A stretch of DNA of 64,000 bases from Clostridiales bacterium (GCA_019416935.1 DXWI01000009.1:1-64000); one strand, 5' to 3'; numbered from the stretch's first letter, positions 6,742-16,056 are shown. Translations and numbers: made by a program. The notes: generated by a model not told the origin, from the sequence alone.

Positions 6742-7929
6742 ATGCCAGATGTGACCGTATCCCCGTGCGGCAGTTATGACGCAAAAGCCGTGTATGCCGC
6801 GCTGGAACGCGCGCTCGAACCGCTCGGAGGGCTGGACTGGGTACTGCCCGGTATGCGCATCGCGATCAAAACGAATCTCGTCAACGCCGCGCGGCCCGGG
6901 GCGGCAGCGACCACGCATCCAGCCCTGTTGACCGCGCTCACAAGGCTGCTCAAGGCGCGCGGCGCCACAGTCGTAATCGGCGACAGCCCGGGCGGCCCCT
7001 ATACCGCGGCGTTTGTGAACCATGTCTATGCAGCGGCGGGTCTTTCGGACTGCGAAGTGGTCGGCGCGCAGCTCAACAGCGACTTTTCCAAGTCTGAGGC
7101 GCGCTTCGACGCGGCAGTTCGCTTGAAGCGCTTTGTATACACCGCCTATCTGGACCATGCGGACGCGATTATCAACGTGTGCAAACTCAAGTCACACGGC
7201 ATGATGGGGATGTCGGCGGCGGTCAAAAACCTGTTTGGCACGATCCCCGGAACCGTGAAGCCGGAATACCACTTCCGTTTTCCGGAGCAACGCGCGTTCG
7301 CCAACATGCTCGTGGATCTCAATGAGTATTTTCAGCCTCGCCTGTGTATCGCCGATGCGATCGTGGCCATGGAGGGCAACGGCCCGACGCACGGTACGCC
7401 CCGCCGCATCGGCTGTCTGCTCGCATCGCGCTCTCCCTATGCGCTCGACCTCTGCTGCGCAAGGCTGATCGGTCTGACGGCGGACGACGTGCCGACGCTA
7501 CGCGTAGCGTTTGAGCGCGGCCTTTCGCCGCAGACGGCGGAGTCGCTCGAAATCCTATTCGCCGGCTCCGGCAGCATTGCCCCCGGCGGCGCTGCGGATT
7601 TTGACGCGCTGTGCATGCCGGATTTTGAACGAAGCAAAAGCAGCTCCGATCTGCAATTTCAAAACCGCCTGCCCGGCGTGTTCGGCACATGCTTTGCCGC
7701 GGTGGCAAAGCGGGCGCTATCATCGGTGCCGGCATGCAAACGGGACGCGTGCACCGGCTGCGGCAAGTGCGCTTCGATCTGCCCCGCCGGTGCGATCACC
7801 ATGGCACACGGCCGTCCCGTCATCCGGCGCAAAGACTGCATCCGCTGTTTCTGCTGTCAGGAGTTCTGTCCCGCCGGTGCGATGCGCGTCAAACGGCCGC
7901 TGCCTGCGCAGATTCTTGGCGGCCGGTAG
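6742..7929 (+). CDS. DUF362 domain protein with two C-terminal 4Fe-4S clusters
   Basis: This 395-residue protein has the DUF362 fold over about residues 35-260 (IKTNLV, ATTHPALL, GDSPGG, KLKSHGMMGMSAAVKNLFG). Two ferredoxin-type motifs follow near the C-terminus (CTGCGKCASICP and CIRCFCCQEFCP). DUF362 proteins are predicted redox or electron-transfer proteins; the substrate is not known. GGAAGGAG precedes the ATG. It is the first GC-rich gene right of the mobile region and is followed 56 bases later by an RlhA-type U32 protein, another Fe-S protein; a shared transcript is likely. Confidence 0.85.
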   Translation: MPDVTVSPCGSYDAKAVYAALERALEPLGGLDWVLPGMRIAIKTNLVNAARPGAAATTHPALLTALTRLLKARGATVVIGDSPGGPYTAAFVNHVYAAAGLSDCEVVGAQLNSDFSKSEARFDAAVRLKRFVYTAYLDHADAIINVCKLKSHGMMGMSAAVKNLFGTIPGTVKPEYHFRFPEQRAFANMLVDLNEYFQPRLCIADAIVAMEGNGPTHGTPRRIGCLLASRSPYALDLCCARLIGLTADDVPTLRVAFERGLSPQTAESLEILFAGSGSIAPGGAADFDALCMPDFERSKSSSDLQFQNRLPGVFGTCFAAVAKRALSSVPACKRDACTGCGKCASICPAGAITMAHGRPVIRRKDCIRCFCCQEFCPAGAMRVKRPLPAQILGGR

Positions 7930-7985
7930 GACGCTTTGCCGGGTCGCCGGTTGAAAATCCGCGGTTGATGGGGTACAATTCTTCT

Positions 7986-10037
7986 ATGAATATGATTGAA
8001 AACACACCGCTGGAAATCCTTGCGCCGGTCGGAGGAGCGGAGCAGCTGCTCGCTGCGGTACGGTGCGGTGCGGACGCCGTCTATCTGGGGCTGTCGGCCT
8101 TTAACGCGCGCCGAAATGCGGAAAACTTCGACGCGGATGCGCTCAGGCGCGCCGTGTCCTATTGTCATGCGCGCAACGTGGCCGTGCATGTCACGCTGAA
8201 CACGCTCGTCATGGACAGCGAAATGGAAGCGCTCGCGGATACCATCCGCGATATTGCCGCTGCGGGCGCCGACGCGGTGATCGTACAGGATCTGGCCGTG
8301 GCCGCGCTCGTTCGCCGCATCTGCCCTGCGCTCTCCATGCACGCCTCGACACAGATGGCGGTGCACAATATCGACGGCGTGCGCGTGCTCGAATCGCTCG
8401 GTTTTTCGCGCGCCGTGCTTGCAAGGGAGCTTTCGCTCGCGGAGATCGCCGCCATCGCCGCCGATACGCCGTTGGAAATCGAAGTGTTCATCCACGGCGC
8501 GCTGTGCATGAGCGTATCCGGCTGCTGCACGCTCTCGAGCATGCTCGGCGGCCGCAGCGGCAACCGCGGGCTGTGCGCGCAGCCCTGCCGGCTGAATTTC
8601 AAAAACGGATCACGGGAATACGCGCTTTCCCTCAAGGATCTGTGCGGTATCCCCCATCTGCAAGCGCTCGCGCAGGCGGGCGTCCGTTCCGTCAAGATCG
8701 AAGGGCGCATGAAGCGGCCGGAGTATGTGGCCGCTGCTGTATCGGCCTGTCTGGCCGCGTGCGAGGGCGAAGCACCCGACCTCGATTCGCTGCGCGCGGT
8801 GTTCTCCCGCAGCGGCTTTACCGACGGCTATCTGAGCGGCCGGCGCACGCTGGCCATGTTCGGCAGCCGCACGAGGGAGGACGTAACCGCCGCCGCGCCG
8901 GTGCTGAAAACGCTTTCTCAGCGATACCGCGCTGAGCGCGCCCGTGTGCCCGTCGATATGATGCTCGATTTTGCCGCGCCCGTTCCGCGCCTTTTTGTAA
9001 CGGACGGCGCGCACACCGTCCGCATCCCCGCGCCGGAGGACACTTCCGCAGAACCGGTATCGCCGGAGACGGCCCGGGAACGGGCGGAGCGCAGCCTCCA
9101 AAAGACAGGCGGCACACCGTTTTCACTGCGGCAGCTTCAAGTCGGCGGCCCTCCCGCCTCTCTGCCGGTTTCCGCGCTCAACGCCATGCGCCGCGAGGGA
9201 CTCGACGCGCTGCTCGAACAGCGGGAAGCGGTCATGCCGCTGCCGGTGACGCAGGCCGCGCCGGAACCGGCCGCACCGCATACGCCTGCCGTCCCCGCAT
9301 CGCTTCGCCTGCGCTTTGCACGCGCGGAGCAGATCTGCTGCGAAGCACAGGCCGACCGCATCATCCTGCCCGTGTCCGCGCTCACGCCGGCGCTCGTCCG
9401 ACGGCTCGGTGCCAAGCTGATTGCTGAATTGCCGCGCTGCGCCTTCCCCGCGGACGCAGAGCGGCTTCAGCATGCGCTCCCACCGCTTTGCGAAGCTGGA
9501 TTGACCGATGTGCTGGCAGAAAATCTGTACGGCTTTTCGATTGCCGAGCGGTTTGGATGCACCGTACACGGCGGTTTCGGGCTGAACGCGGCGAACAGCG
9601 CCGCGCTGTCCGCCTATGCCGGGCTCGGCGCGGCCGATATGACGCTGTCGTTTGAACTGCCGCTGCGGGAAATCCGCCGCATGGGCGGCGAGCTGCCGCG
9701 CGGTATCGTTGCCTACGGCTATCTCCCGCTGATGTATTTTCGCGCGTGCCCCATGCAGAGCGCGGGCGGCTGCGGGAACTGCCCCGGCCACGGCGCACTG
9801 ACCGACCGCAAGGGCGTCGATTTTCCCGTCTTGTGCGAAGGACGGCGATTCTCCGTTCTATACAACAGCGTACCGCTGTATCTCGGCGGTGAACGGCTCT
9901 CCGGCATTGATTTCTCCGTTCTGTATTTTACGAAAGAGACGCAGGAAGAGGCGGATCGCATAGTAAACGCCTATCTTTCCGACAAATCGCTCGCCAAAGC
10001 GCGAACGCGCGGCCTGTATTTCCGGGAGCTTCTATGA
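7986..10037 (+). CDS. rlhA: U32 family protein, RlhA-type 23S rRNA hydroxylase
   Basis: At 683 residues this has the size and layout of RlhA/YdcP, which hydroxylates a 23S rRNA cytidine and belongs to peptidase family U32. The N-terminal barrel begins LEILAPVGGAEQLLAAVRCG and includes GADAVYLGLSAFNAR. The U32 signature, with Cys residues expected to bind an Fe-S cluster, is FIHGALCMSVSGCC, then RGLCAQPCR, and later CPMQSAGGCGNCPGH. A C-terminal DUF3656-like part follows. The start ATG at 7986 (or 7992) is chosen by homology; the ribosome site is weak. Ortholog assignment within U32 is not certain, as other members modify tRNA. Confidence 0.75.
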   Translation: MNMIENTPLEILAPVGGAEQLLAAVRCGADAVYLGLSAFNARRNAENFDADALRRAVSYCHARNVAVHVTLNTLVMDSEMEALADTIRDIAAAGADAVIVQDLAVAALVRRICPALSMHASTQMAVHNIDGVRVLESLGFSRAVLARELSLAEIAAIAADTPLEIEVFIHGALCMSVSGCCTLSSMLGGRSGNRGLCAQPCRLNFKNGSREYALSLKDLCGIPHLQALAQAGVRSVKIEGRMKRPEYVAAAVSACLAACEGEAPDLDSLRAVFSRSGFTDGYLSGRRTLAMFGSRTREDVTAAAPVLKTLSQRYRAERARVPVDMMLDFAAPVPRLFVTDGAHTVRIPAPEDTSAEPVSPETARERAERSLQKTGGTPFSLRQLQVGGPPASLPVSALNAMRREGLDALLEQREAVMPLPVTQAAPEPAAPHTPAVPASLRLRFARAEQICCEAQADRIILPVSALTPALVRRLGAKLIAELPRCAFPADAERLQHALPPLCEAGLTDVLAENLYGFSIAERFGCTVHGGFGLNAANSAALSAYAGLGAADMTLSFELPLREIRRMGGELPRGIVAYGYLPLMYFRACPMQSAGGCGNCPGHGALTDRKGVDFPVLCEGRRFSVLYNSVPLYLGGERLSGIDFSVLYFTKETQEEADRIVNAYLSDKSLAKARTRGLYFRELL

Positions 10038-10065
10038 TGCACGCCCGTCATTCGATGGGCTCATT

Positions 10066-10258
10066 CCGTCAAAAAACTCTGTTTTTGACGGAATGCCTGC
10101 TGCGGCAGGGATATACTTGCAGGTTTGGTGCCGCAAACCTGCAAGCAAAGTGTCAAAACGGCGTACACGCCGCCTTTTTTGACGGATTTTATGGTTCTTC
10201 TTGCGCAATTCCCGTGCGCGAACCGACAGAGCGGTTCGCATCGTTGCTTTTTTGACGG
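10066..10258 (+). repeat. dispersed hairpin-rich intergenic repeat, copy 1
   Basis: This segment matches 59308-59500 along its length, in the same orientation. It starts with a hairpin (CCGTCAAAAAAC...TTTTTGACGG), has a second stem CTTGCAGGTTTG/CAAACCTGCAAG, a third GCGGTTCG-type stem and ends TTTTTTGACGG. By eye about three quarters of positions agree with copy 2. The frames it contains look spurious. Confidence 0.8.
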
Positions 10259-10264
10259 CCTGCG

Positions 10265-10290
10265 CCCGTCATGCGACGGGCTTTTTTGTC
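10265..10290 (+). terminator. terminator at the end of the repeat
   Basis: GCCCGTC/GACGGGC forms a short GC stem followed by TTTTTT. It closes the rlhA transcription unit after the repeat. Confidence 0.6.
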
Positions 10291-10318
10291 TGTGCGGCCG
10301 ACTTGCGGTCTTTTCTTA

Positions 10319-10347
10319 TTTACAAATATCCCGATTGGCTTTATACT
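10319..10347 (+). promoter_or_regulatory. promoter of the hydratase/isocitrate dehydrogenase operon
   Basis: TTTACA (10319-10324) and TATACT (10342-10347) are separated by exactly 17 bases. The resulting leader is about 125 bases and holds a GC-rich hairpin before the ribosome site. Confidence 0.65.
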
Positions 10348-10477
10348 GCAAAGAGGATTAAATTATATATTTTTCGCATGGCCGCAGCGCCCGGTGCGAT
10401 GCGGCCGTGTAGATATTGTTTTCCAATTACAACATACCGCCGCGGTCGATACTGCGGCGCACAGGAGGGAACAGGAT

Positions 10478-12742
10478 ATGATAACGCTCGAAACCAACGG
10501 CGTAACGCTCAGCGGCGGAAAGCCACGGCCGGCAGCCGTCCCGGCAGATGCGAAGGCCGGTCGGGAAAAGACCATCGCGTACCGGATTTTGCGCGCGCAT
10601 CATACGCCGAAGGCGGAGGATGCGTCGCAAGCGGATCAGAACGGACTCCGTATCCGCTTCGACGCGCTGATCTCGCATGACATCACCTATGTCGGCATCA
10701 TCCAGACGGCGCGTGCAAGCGGCCTGACGGAATTCCCCGTCCCCTATGCGATGACCAACTGCCATAACAGCCTCTGTGCCGTCGGCGGTACGATCAATGA
10801 GGACGATCATGTGTTCGGCCTTTCCGCCGCGAAGAAATACGGCGGCATCTACGTGCCGGCAAACCAGAGCGTCATCCATTCCTATGCCCGCGAGGAGCTC
10901 GCCGCCTGCGGCAGCATGATCCTCGGTTCCGACAGCCACACCCGCTACGGCGCGCTCGGCACGATGGGCGTCGGCGAGGGCGGGCCGGAGCTGGTCAAGC
11001 AGCTGCTCAGGAACACCTATGATATTCCCGCGCCCGAGGTCGTACTCGTGTATCTCACCGGCGCGCCGAGAAGGGGCGTTGGCCCGCACGATGTGGCGCT
11101 CGCGCTCGTCAAGGCGACGTTTGCAAACGGATTTGTAAAGAACCGCGTGCTCGAGTTCGCCGGCCCGGGCGTCGCGAACCTGCCGGTCGATTTCCGCAAC
11201 GGCATCGACGTCATGACGACCGAGACCACCTGCCTGTCCTCGATCTGGGAAACGGATGCACAGGTCGCCGCCTACTATGCCGCGCACGGCCGTCCGGAGG
11301 CATACCGCGAACTGCGGCCCGGGGAGGGCGCATACTATGACCGCATGGTGCACATCGAGCTCGACAAGGTCGAGTGCATGATCGCGCTGCCCTTCCACCC
11401 CTCGAACGCCTACACCATCCATGAATTCAACGAGCGTGCCGACGAACTGCTCGCCGGCGTGGAGGCCGAGGCAAAGAAAAAATTCCCGAAAGCGCATCCG
11501 GCGCTTCGCAGCAAGGTCACTAGGGACGGCGTGCTTGCCGATCAGGGCGTGATCGCGGGCTGCTCGGGCGGAACGTTCGACAACATCGTGGAAGCGGCGG
11601 ACATCCTGCAGGGAGGCAGCACCGGCAACGGCTTCTTCTCCCTCTCCGTCTATCCCACGAGCGTGCCGGTGAGCCTCGCTTTGACCCGCGCGGGCAAAAC
11701 GGAGGCGCTGCTCGAAGCGGGCGCGATCATCAAGCCGTCGTTCTGCGGTCCCTGCTTCGGCGCGGGCGACGTGCCGGCAAACAACGGCCTGTCGCTGCGC
11801 CATACCACGCGCAACTTCCCCAACCGCGAGGGTTCCAAGCCCGGTGAGGGACAGCTCAGCGCGGTTGCGCTCATGGACGCGCGCTCGATCGCCGCAACGG
11901 CAAGAAACGGCGGCATCATCACCGCCGCAACCGATATCGACTACGAAACCGAGCCCATCGATTATACCTTCGACCGCAGTGTGTACGCGCGCCGCTGCTA
12001 CTACGGGTTCGGTAAGGCCGATCCGAATGCGGAGCTGATTCTCGGGCCGAACATCACCGACTGGCCGAAGATGTACCCGCTTGCGGACAACCTGCTCGTG
12101 GAGCTCGACGCGGTCATCCGCGACGCCGTAACCACGACCGACGAGCTGATCCCCTCCGGCGAAACCTCGTCGTACCGCTCCAATCCGCTCCGGCTGTCCG
12201 AATTTGCGCTCTCGCGCCGCGTGCCGGAATATGTCGGCCGTTCAAAGGCGGTCGCGGCGGACGAGGCAGCGCGACGCAGGGGCGAGAAGCCGGAAAAGCT
12301 CGTCCATGCGCTCTCGAAAGTCGGCCATGCGGATTCGCTCTTGCAGACGACCCAGTTCGGCTCCTGCGTGTTCGCCAACAAGCCGGGCGACGGTTCAGCG
12401 CGCGAACAGGCGGCCTCCTGCCAGAAGGTGCTCGGCGGCTTTGCCAACATTTGCTACGAGTTTGCGACAAAGCGCTATCGCTCCAACTGCATCAACTGGG
12501 GCATTCTGCCGTTTACGCTCGCGCCGGACGCGCCGTTTCCGTATGAGGCGGGCGATTTCGTGTTCGTGCCGGATATCCGGCGCGCGATTCAGGAGGGCAT
12601 CGAGGAAATCCCAGCAAAGGCCATCAGGGCCGATGGCAGCGTAGAACCGATCACGCTGTATGTCAAGGGCCTGACCGACGACGAAAAGCAGATCATCCTC
12701 GACGGATGTCTCATGAACTACTATGCCGCACAAAACCGCTGA
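10478..12742 (+). CDS. aconitase-family hydratase
   Basis: The 754-residue protein is an aconitase superfamily member of the YbhJ-like hydratase type. Substrate loops are visible (GSDSHTRYGALGTMGVGEGG), and the three Fe-S cysteines are kept in GCSGG and CGPC. It should isomerise citrate or a related tricarboxylate. No standard acnA is seen nearby, and the gene is followed 19 bases later by isocitrate dehydrogenase, so it is probably the working aconitase for citrate to isocitrate. AGGAGGGAACAGGAT precedes the ATG. Confidence 0.85.
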   Translation: MITLETNGVTLSGGKPRPAAVPADAKAGREKTIAYRILRAHHTPKAEDASQADQNGLRIRFDALISHDITYVGIIQTARASGLTEFPVPYAMTNCHNSLCAVGGTINEDDHVFGLSAAKKYGGIYVPANQSVIHSYAREELAACGSMILGSDSHTRYGALGTMGVGEGGPELVKQLLRNTYDIPAPEVVLVYLTGAPRRGVGPHDVALALVKATFANGFVKNRVLEFAGPGVANLPVDFRNGIDVMTTETTCLSSIWETDAQVAAYYAAHGRPEAYRELRPGEGAYYDRMVHIELDKVECMIALPFHPSNAYTIHEFNERADELLAGVEAEAKKKFPKAHPALRSKVTRDGVLADQGVIAGCSGGTFDNIVEAADILQGGSTGNGFFSLSVYPTSVPVSLALTRAGKTEALLEAGAIIKPSFCGPCFGAGDVPANNGLSLRHTTRNFPNREGSKPGEGQLSAVALMDARSIAATARNGGIITAATDIDYETEPIDYTFDRSVYARRCYYGFGKADPNAELILGPNITDWPKMYPLADNLLVELDAVIRDAVTTTDELIPSGETSSYRSNPLRLSEFALSRRVPEYVGRSKAVAADEAARRRGEKPEKLVHALSKVGHADSLLQTTQFGSCVFANKPGDGSAREQAASCQKVLGGFANICYEFATKRYRSNCINWGILPFTLAPDAPFPYEAGDFVFVPDIRRAIQEGIEEIPAKAIRADGSVEPITLYVKGLTDDEKQIILDGCLMNYYAAQNR

Positions 12743-12761
12743 CGGGAAGGGGGACTGCAAC

Positions 12762-13976
12762 ATGAAAGAACGCATTCAAATGACCACGCCGCTCGTAGAG
12801 ATGGACGGCGATGAAATGACCCGCATTCTCTGGCAGATGATCAAGGACGAGCTGCTGCTGCCGTTCATCGATCTCAAGACGGAGTATTACGACCTCGGTC
12901 TCCCGAAACGCGACGAGACGCGCGACCGTATCACGCATGAAGCGGGCGAGGCGATTCAGAAGTACGGTGTCGGCGTCAAATGCGCCACCATCACGCCGAA
13001 CAAACAGCGCGTAGAGGAATACAACCTGCACGAGATGTGGAAGAGCCCGAACGGCACGATCCGCGCGATTCTCGACGGCACGGTGTTCCGCGCGCCGATC
13101 TTGATCGATTCGATCAGGCCGGTCGTCAGGAACTGGAAAAAGCCGATTACCATCGCCCGTCATGCCTATGGCGACGTCTATAAGGCGACCGAGTACCGCG
13201 TGCCGGAGAAGGGCAGAGCGGAGCTGGTGTTCACCGGTGAAAACGGCGCGTCCTTCCGCGAGACGATCTATGACTTCGAGTGCCCCGGCGTGCTGCAGGG
13301 CATGTACAACAAGGACAGCTCCATCCGCTCGTTCGCGCACTCCTGCTTCCAGTACGCGCTCAACACGAAGCAGGATCTCTGGTTCTCGACCAAGGACACC
13401 ATCTCCAAGCAGTACGACCAGACGTTCAAGCTGCTGTTTGAAGAGATCTATGAAAGCGAGTACAGGGCGCGCTTTGAGGAAGCGGGCATCACCTATTTCT
13501 ATACGCTCATCGACGATGCGGTGGCCCGCGTCATCCGCAGCGAGGGCGGCTATATCTGGGCGTGCAAGAACTATGACGGCGATGTCATGAGCGATATGGT
13601 GTCGACGGCGTTCGGCTCGCTCGCGATGATGACGAGCGTGCTCGTCAGTCCGGACGGCAAGTATGAGTACGAGGCGGCGCACGGCACCGTGACCCGCCAT
13701 TACTATCGCTATCTCAAGGGTGAGGAAACGAGCACGAACCCGATGGCGACGATCTATGCGTGGTCGGGCGCGCTCAGGAAGCGCGGCGAGCTAGATGGGC
13801 TGAAGGATCTCGTCGCCTTTGCCGATGCGCTCGAGGGCGCTTGTCTCGATACGCTCAACGCGGGCATCATGACGAAGGACCTTGTTGGGCTTGCCGAGGG
13901 CATCACGCCCACGACCGTCAACTCCCGCGATTTTATCCTCGCAATCCGCGAGCGGCTCGAAAAGCGGCTTGCATAA
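12762..13976 (+). CDS. icd: NADP-dependent isocitrate dehydrogenase
   Basis: This oxidises isocitrate to 2-oxoglutarate and CO2. The 404-residue length and motifs (PLVEMDGDEMTRILW, PNGTIRAILDGTVFR, CKNYDGDVMSD, EAAHGTVTRHY) are those of the eukaryote-like class of homodimeric NADP-IDH. The ATG at 12762 has GGAAGGGGG nine bases upstream; an ATG at 12723 overlaps the upstream gene and is less likely. Together with the hydratase it forms the oxidative citrate branch giving 2-oxoglutarate for glutamate synthesis. Confidence 0.95.
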   Translation: MKERIQMTTPLVEMDGDEMTRILWQMIKDELLLPFIDLKTEYYDLGLPKRDETRDRITHEAGEAIQKYGVGVKCATITPNKQRVEEYNLHEMWKSPNGTIRAILDGTVFRAPILIDSIRPVVRNWKKPITIARHAYGDVYKATEYRVPEKGRAELVFTGENGASFRETIYDFECPGVLQGMYNKDSSIRSFAHSCFQYALNTKQDLWFSTKDTISKQYDQTFKLLFEEIYESEYRARFEEAGITYFYTLIDDAVARVIRSEGGYIWACKNYDGDVMSDMVSTAFGSLAMMTSVLVSPDGKYEYEAAHGTVTRHYYRYLKGEETSTNPMATIYAWSGALRKRGELDGLKDLVAFADALEGACLDTLNAGIMTKDLVGLAEGITPTTVNSRDFILAIRERLEKRLA

Positions 13977-13990
13977 ACGGATGCGCAAAC

Positions 13991-14047
13991 TCCCCCTCCC
14001 TCTGTCCGCGCCATGGGGTTCGGTTCACCGGGAGGGGGATTTTTTGT
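13991..14047 (+). terminator. terminator of the icd operon
   Basis: A 10-bp stem TCCCCCTCCC/GGGAGGGGGA is followed by TTTTTT. Confidence 0.85.
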
Positions 14048-14155
14048 TTTGCAGCGCTGCCAAGTTCCTGCATGACCGATTATTGAAGCGTTCCGCCTGC
14101 CATGCGCCGCTGCATATCCTATTGATTTTCCTGCTGCCGCATGGTTGTGTGCATG

Positions 14156-14195
14156 TTGTCGATAATTGACGAATTTTGTTGAATTTTACCGACAA
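14156..14195. promoter_or_regulatory. 0A-box-like sites upstream of the Spo0A-C-like gene
   Basis: TGACGAA (14167-14173) fits the Spo0A box TGNCGAA. It lies between TTGTCG (14156-14161) and its complement CGACAA (14190-14195). The cluster is AT-rich and 65-100 bases before the gene, where autoregulation would act. Confidence 0.45.
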
Positions 14196-14258
14196 TCCCA
14201 ATGATGACCAACTTATCGTGTATGCTCTTCTCAGGCAAATTCTGAGGGGAGGAATTCC

Positions 14259-14651
14259 ATGTCCGTTCCGGATGCACTAAGATCGCTTGGCATCACAAAT
14301 CGCTATCGTGGATATCGCTGTGTCGTAACCGCCGTTACGCTGGTACTGAAAAACGAGGAGTGCATGCGTTCCATCGTTCGCGATGTGTACCGCGCAACCG
14401 CTTCCCTTTGCGGTTGCTCCTGGTATGCGGTTGAGCGCAACATCCGTACCGTGGTGCGCCGCGCATGGCTCATCAATCCCCAGCGCCTTTCCAAAATGGC
14501 CGGTTATCCGCTCGATGGACAGCCCACGGTCTCCGAGTTTATTGACATTCTCGCTTGCTATATTCGTCGTTCTGCCCGATCATCCGCCGGCGGCATCGCG
14601 GCCGCCGACGTCAAGGGCACACAGAACGGACAGATGTCCGAGGCGATGTAA
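14259..14651 (+). CDS. stand-alone Spo0A C-terminal-domain-like regulator
   Basis: Residues about 8-75 match the DNA-binding domain of Spo0A: LGITNRYRGYRCVVTAVTLV, then the recognition-helix region CGCSWYAVERNIRTVVRRAW. The receiver domain is absent, so the 130-residue protein cannot be switched by the phosphorelay in the usual way. GGGGAGGAATTCC precedes the ATG. Single-gene unit, with 0A-box-like sites upstream. It might modulate Spo0A targets or have its own regulon. Sporulation capacity is not shown by this window. Confidence 0.75.
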   Translation: MSVPDALRSLGITNRYRGYRCVVTAVTLVLKNEECMRSIVRDVYRATASLCGCSWYAVERNIRTVVRRAWLINPQRLSKMAGYPLDGQPTVSEFIDILACYIRRSARSSAGGIAAADVKGTQNGQMSEAM

Positions 14652-14787
14652 TCCTCAGCGGACCATTTTCAAGGCGGGATATGCTTGCCCTCACCCGTCG
14701 GCCGCAAAAGATGCGCACCGCTGTCGGCGGTGGAAAACCCGGCCATCCCTCCCTTGGCTTTTTGTATGGCGCGTCCGTCGGGTGCAA

Positions 14788-15390
14788 TCAATCCGGCAAG
14801 CCGAATCTGTCCGGCGGCCAGAGGCAAAACACCACCCGGCCGAGCACTTGTTCTGCCGGAACGCAGCCAATGGCCGCGTTTCTCGAATCGACCGATACGG
14901 AGCGATGGTCGCCCATCAGAAAATACTGCCCCTCCGGCACCCGGCAGGGGAATGCCGTGGTACAGCCGCCCCGCGCACGTTCCGTCAGATACGGTTCCGC
15001 CAACGGCTGGCCGTCGATTAACACCGTTCCGGCCGGATCGATGTCGACTTGCTCGCCCGGGCAGCCGACGATGCGTTTGACGAGAATGCGGCCGCCGCTG
15101 CTGCACGCGACAATCGCGCCCCTCGGCAGCCTCGCGCCGCGAATGGAAAGCACGATGCTCCCGTTGCGAAGCGCCGGTTCCATGGAGGAACCGCGGATGC
15201 GCAGCAGCGGCGTCCAGAGCATGGAGATCACAAGGCAGGCGGCAAGCAGGAGACTCATCAGCACGGTCAGCTTACAGAGCGCTGCTTGACCGCGCGCGCA
15301 CCGCATCTGACGGCGCAGTTCCGCCTGCACCTGCGCCGCTGTCGGAATGGGGTTCGACATGCTGTCGGTTATCCTGCTCCGTTTTTGCAT
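14788..15390 (-). CDS. lepB: signal peptidase I
   Basis: This membrane-bound serine protease removes signal peptides from exported proteins. One N-terminal membrane segment (LTVLMSLLLAACLVISMLW) is followed by box B with the catalytic Ser (RGSSMEPAL), box D with the catalytic Lys (RILVKRIVGCPGE) and box E (GDHRSVSVDSR). ATG 15390 has GAGGGAG three bases upstream, while ATG 15360 has a weaker, more distant GGAGCAGG; either is possible (200 or 190 residues). It overlaps the coiled-coil gene before it by about 100 bases in another frame, so the two are translationally linked. Confidence 0.9.
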   Translation of the reverse strand: MQKRSRITDSMSNPIPTAAQVQAELRRQMRCARGQAALCKLTVLMSLLLAACLVISMLWTPLLRIRGSSMEPALRNGSIVLSIRGARLPRGAIVACSSGGRILVKRIVGCPGEQVDIDPAGTVLIDGQPLAEPYLTERARGGCTTAFPCRVPEGQYFLMGDHRSVSVDSRNAAIGCVPAEQVLGRVVFCLWPPDRFGLPD

Positions 15391-15664
15391 AGGCTCCCTC
15401 TGTCCCGCATACCTGCCGCTCGCACAGCCGCCGCACATGTTCGAGATACTCTGCCGCCGCCGCATCCGCCGCAGCAAATATACCGCTGAGCGCCAGCGCC
15501 GCTTCCGCCAGCGTGCCGGCCTCACCAATCGCAATTTCCCGGCGCCGCAGCTGCGCCTGCGCCGTTTCCAGTTTGGTTTGCAGCCGTTCGGCCCTTCTGG
15601 TCTGACAGAGCAGCAATTCCAGCAATTCCGTCCTGCCAAGCCTCTTCAGCTCTTTGTCGGTCAT
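15272..15664 (-). CDS. coiled-coil hypothetical protein upstream of signal peptidase
   Basis: The 130-residue product begins MTDKELKRLGRTELLELLLC and continues as a heptad-like coiled coil (RLQTKLETAQAQLRRR) and an Ala-rich helix. The last third is low-complexity and overlaps lepB in a different frame. The N-terminal pattern is common just upstream of lepB in related Clostridia, but no function is known to me. No membrane segment or signal peptide. Confidence 0.7.
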   Translation of the reverse strand: MTDKELKRLGRTELLELLLCQTRRAERLQTKLETAQAQLRRREIAIGEAGTLAEAALALSGIFAAADAAAAEYLEHVRRLCERQVCGTEGAYAKTEQDNRQHVEPHSDSGAGAGGTAPSDAVRARSSSAL

Positions 15665-15916
15665 GGACGCCCCTCATCCCCTTTCGCTGTGCGGCCGGCG
15701 CTTCCCTGCGGCCACCAACACCAGTTTACGCCTGCGCTCTTGAAATAGTCTGCCATACCAAAAATCTGCCCGAAAGCGGCAGCTTTCTCTTTTGTTCAAA
15801 AACGGGCCGTGCTCGGTCCGCTATCCCATCTCCCGCCCGTTTTCGGAAAATCGAAGCCGATCCGGCAAAAAAGCGGTAAACAATTTGACAGGAATTTGAA
15901 CAATCCATTTTGAACA

Positions 15917-15945
15917 TTGCCGTAACGCGACCATCATGGTATGAT
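15917..15945 (+). promoter_or_regulatory. promoter of the zinc-ribbon/DUF5685/J-domain operon
   Basis: TTGCCG (15917-15922) and TATGAT (15940-15945) are 17 bases apart. The gap 15665-15916 upstream of it shows no supported gene. Confidence 0.65.
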
Positions 15946-16056
15946 GGCTTATAGTGCAAAGTCGATTATCATCGGTTCGGGAAGAAATCCGGTCGCGTCC
16001 TCGTTTGCCGCGCCGTACCATTCCGAATTCGAGAAACATTCGGAGGCGGTTTCATC

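Noticed and set aside
6646..7158. Minus-strand frame opposite the start of DUF362
   Set aside because: Antisense composition and no start signal; the plus-strand gene has clear domains.
10032..10255. Small frames on both strands in the repeat after rlhA
   Set aside because: They lie wholly inside the dispersed repeat; the second copy breaks the frames, so they are spurious.
12395..13700. Minus-strand frames opposite isocitrate dehydrogenase
   Set aside because: Shadow frames of a complete, conserved enzyme.
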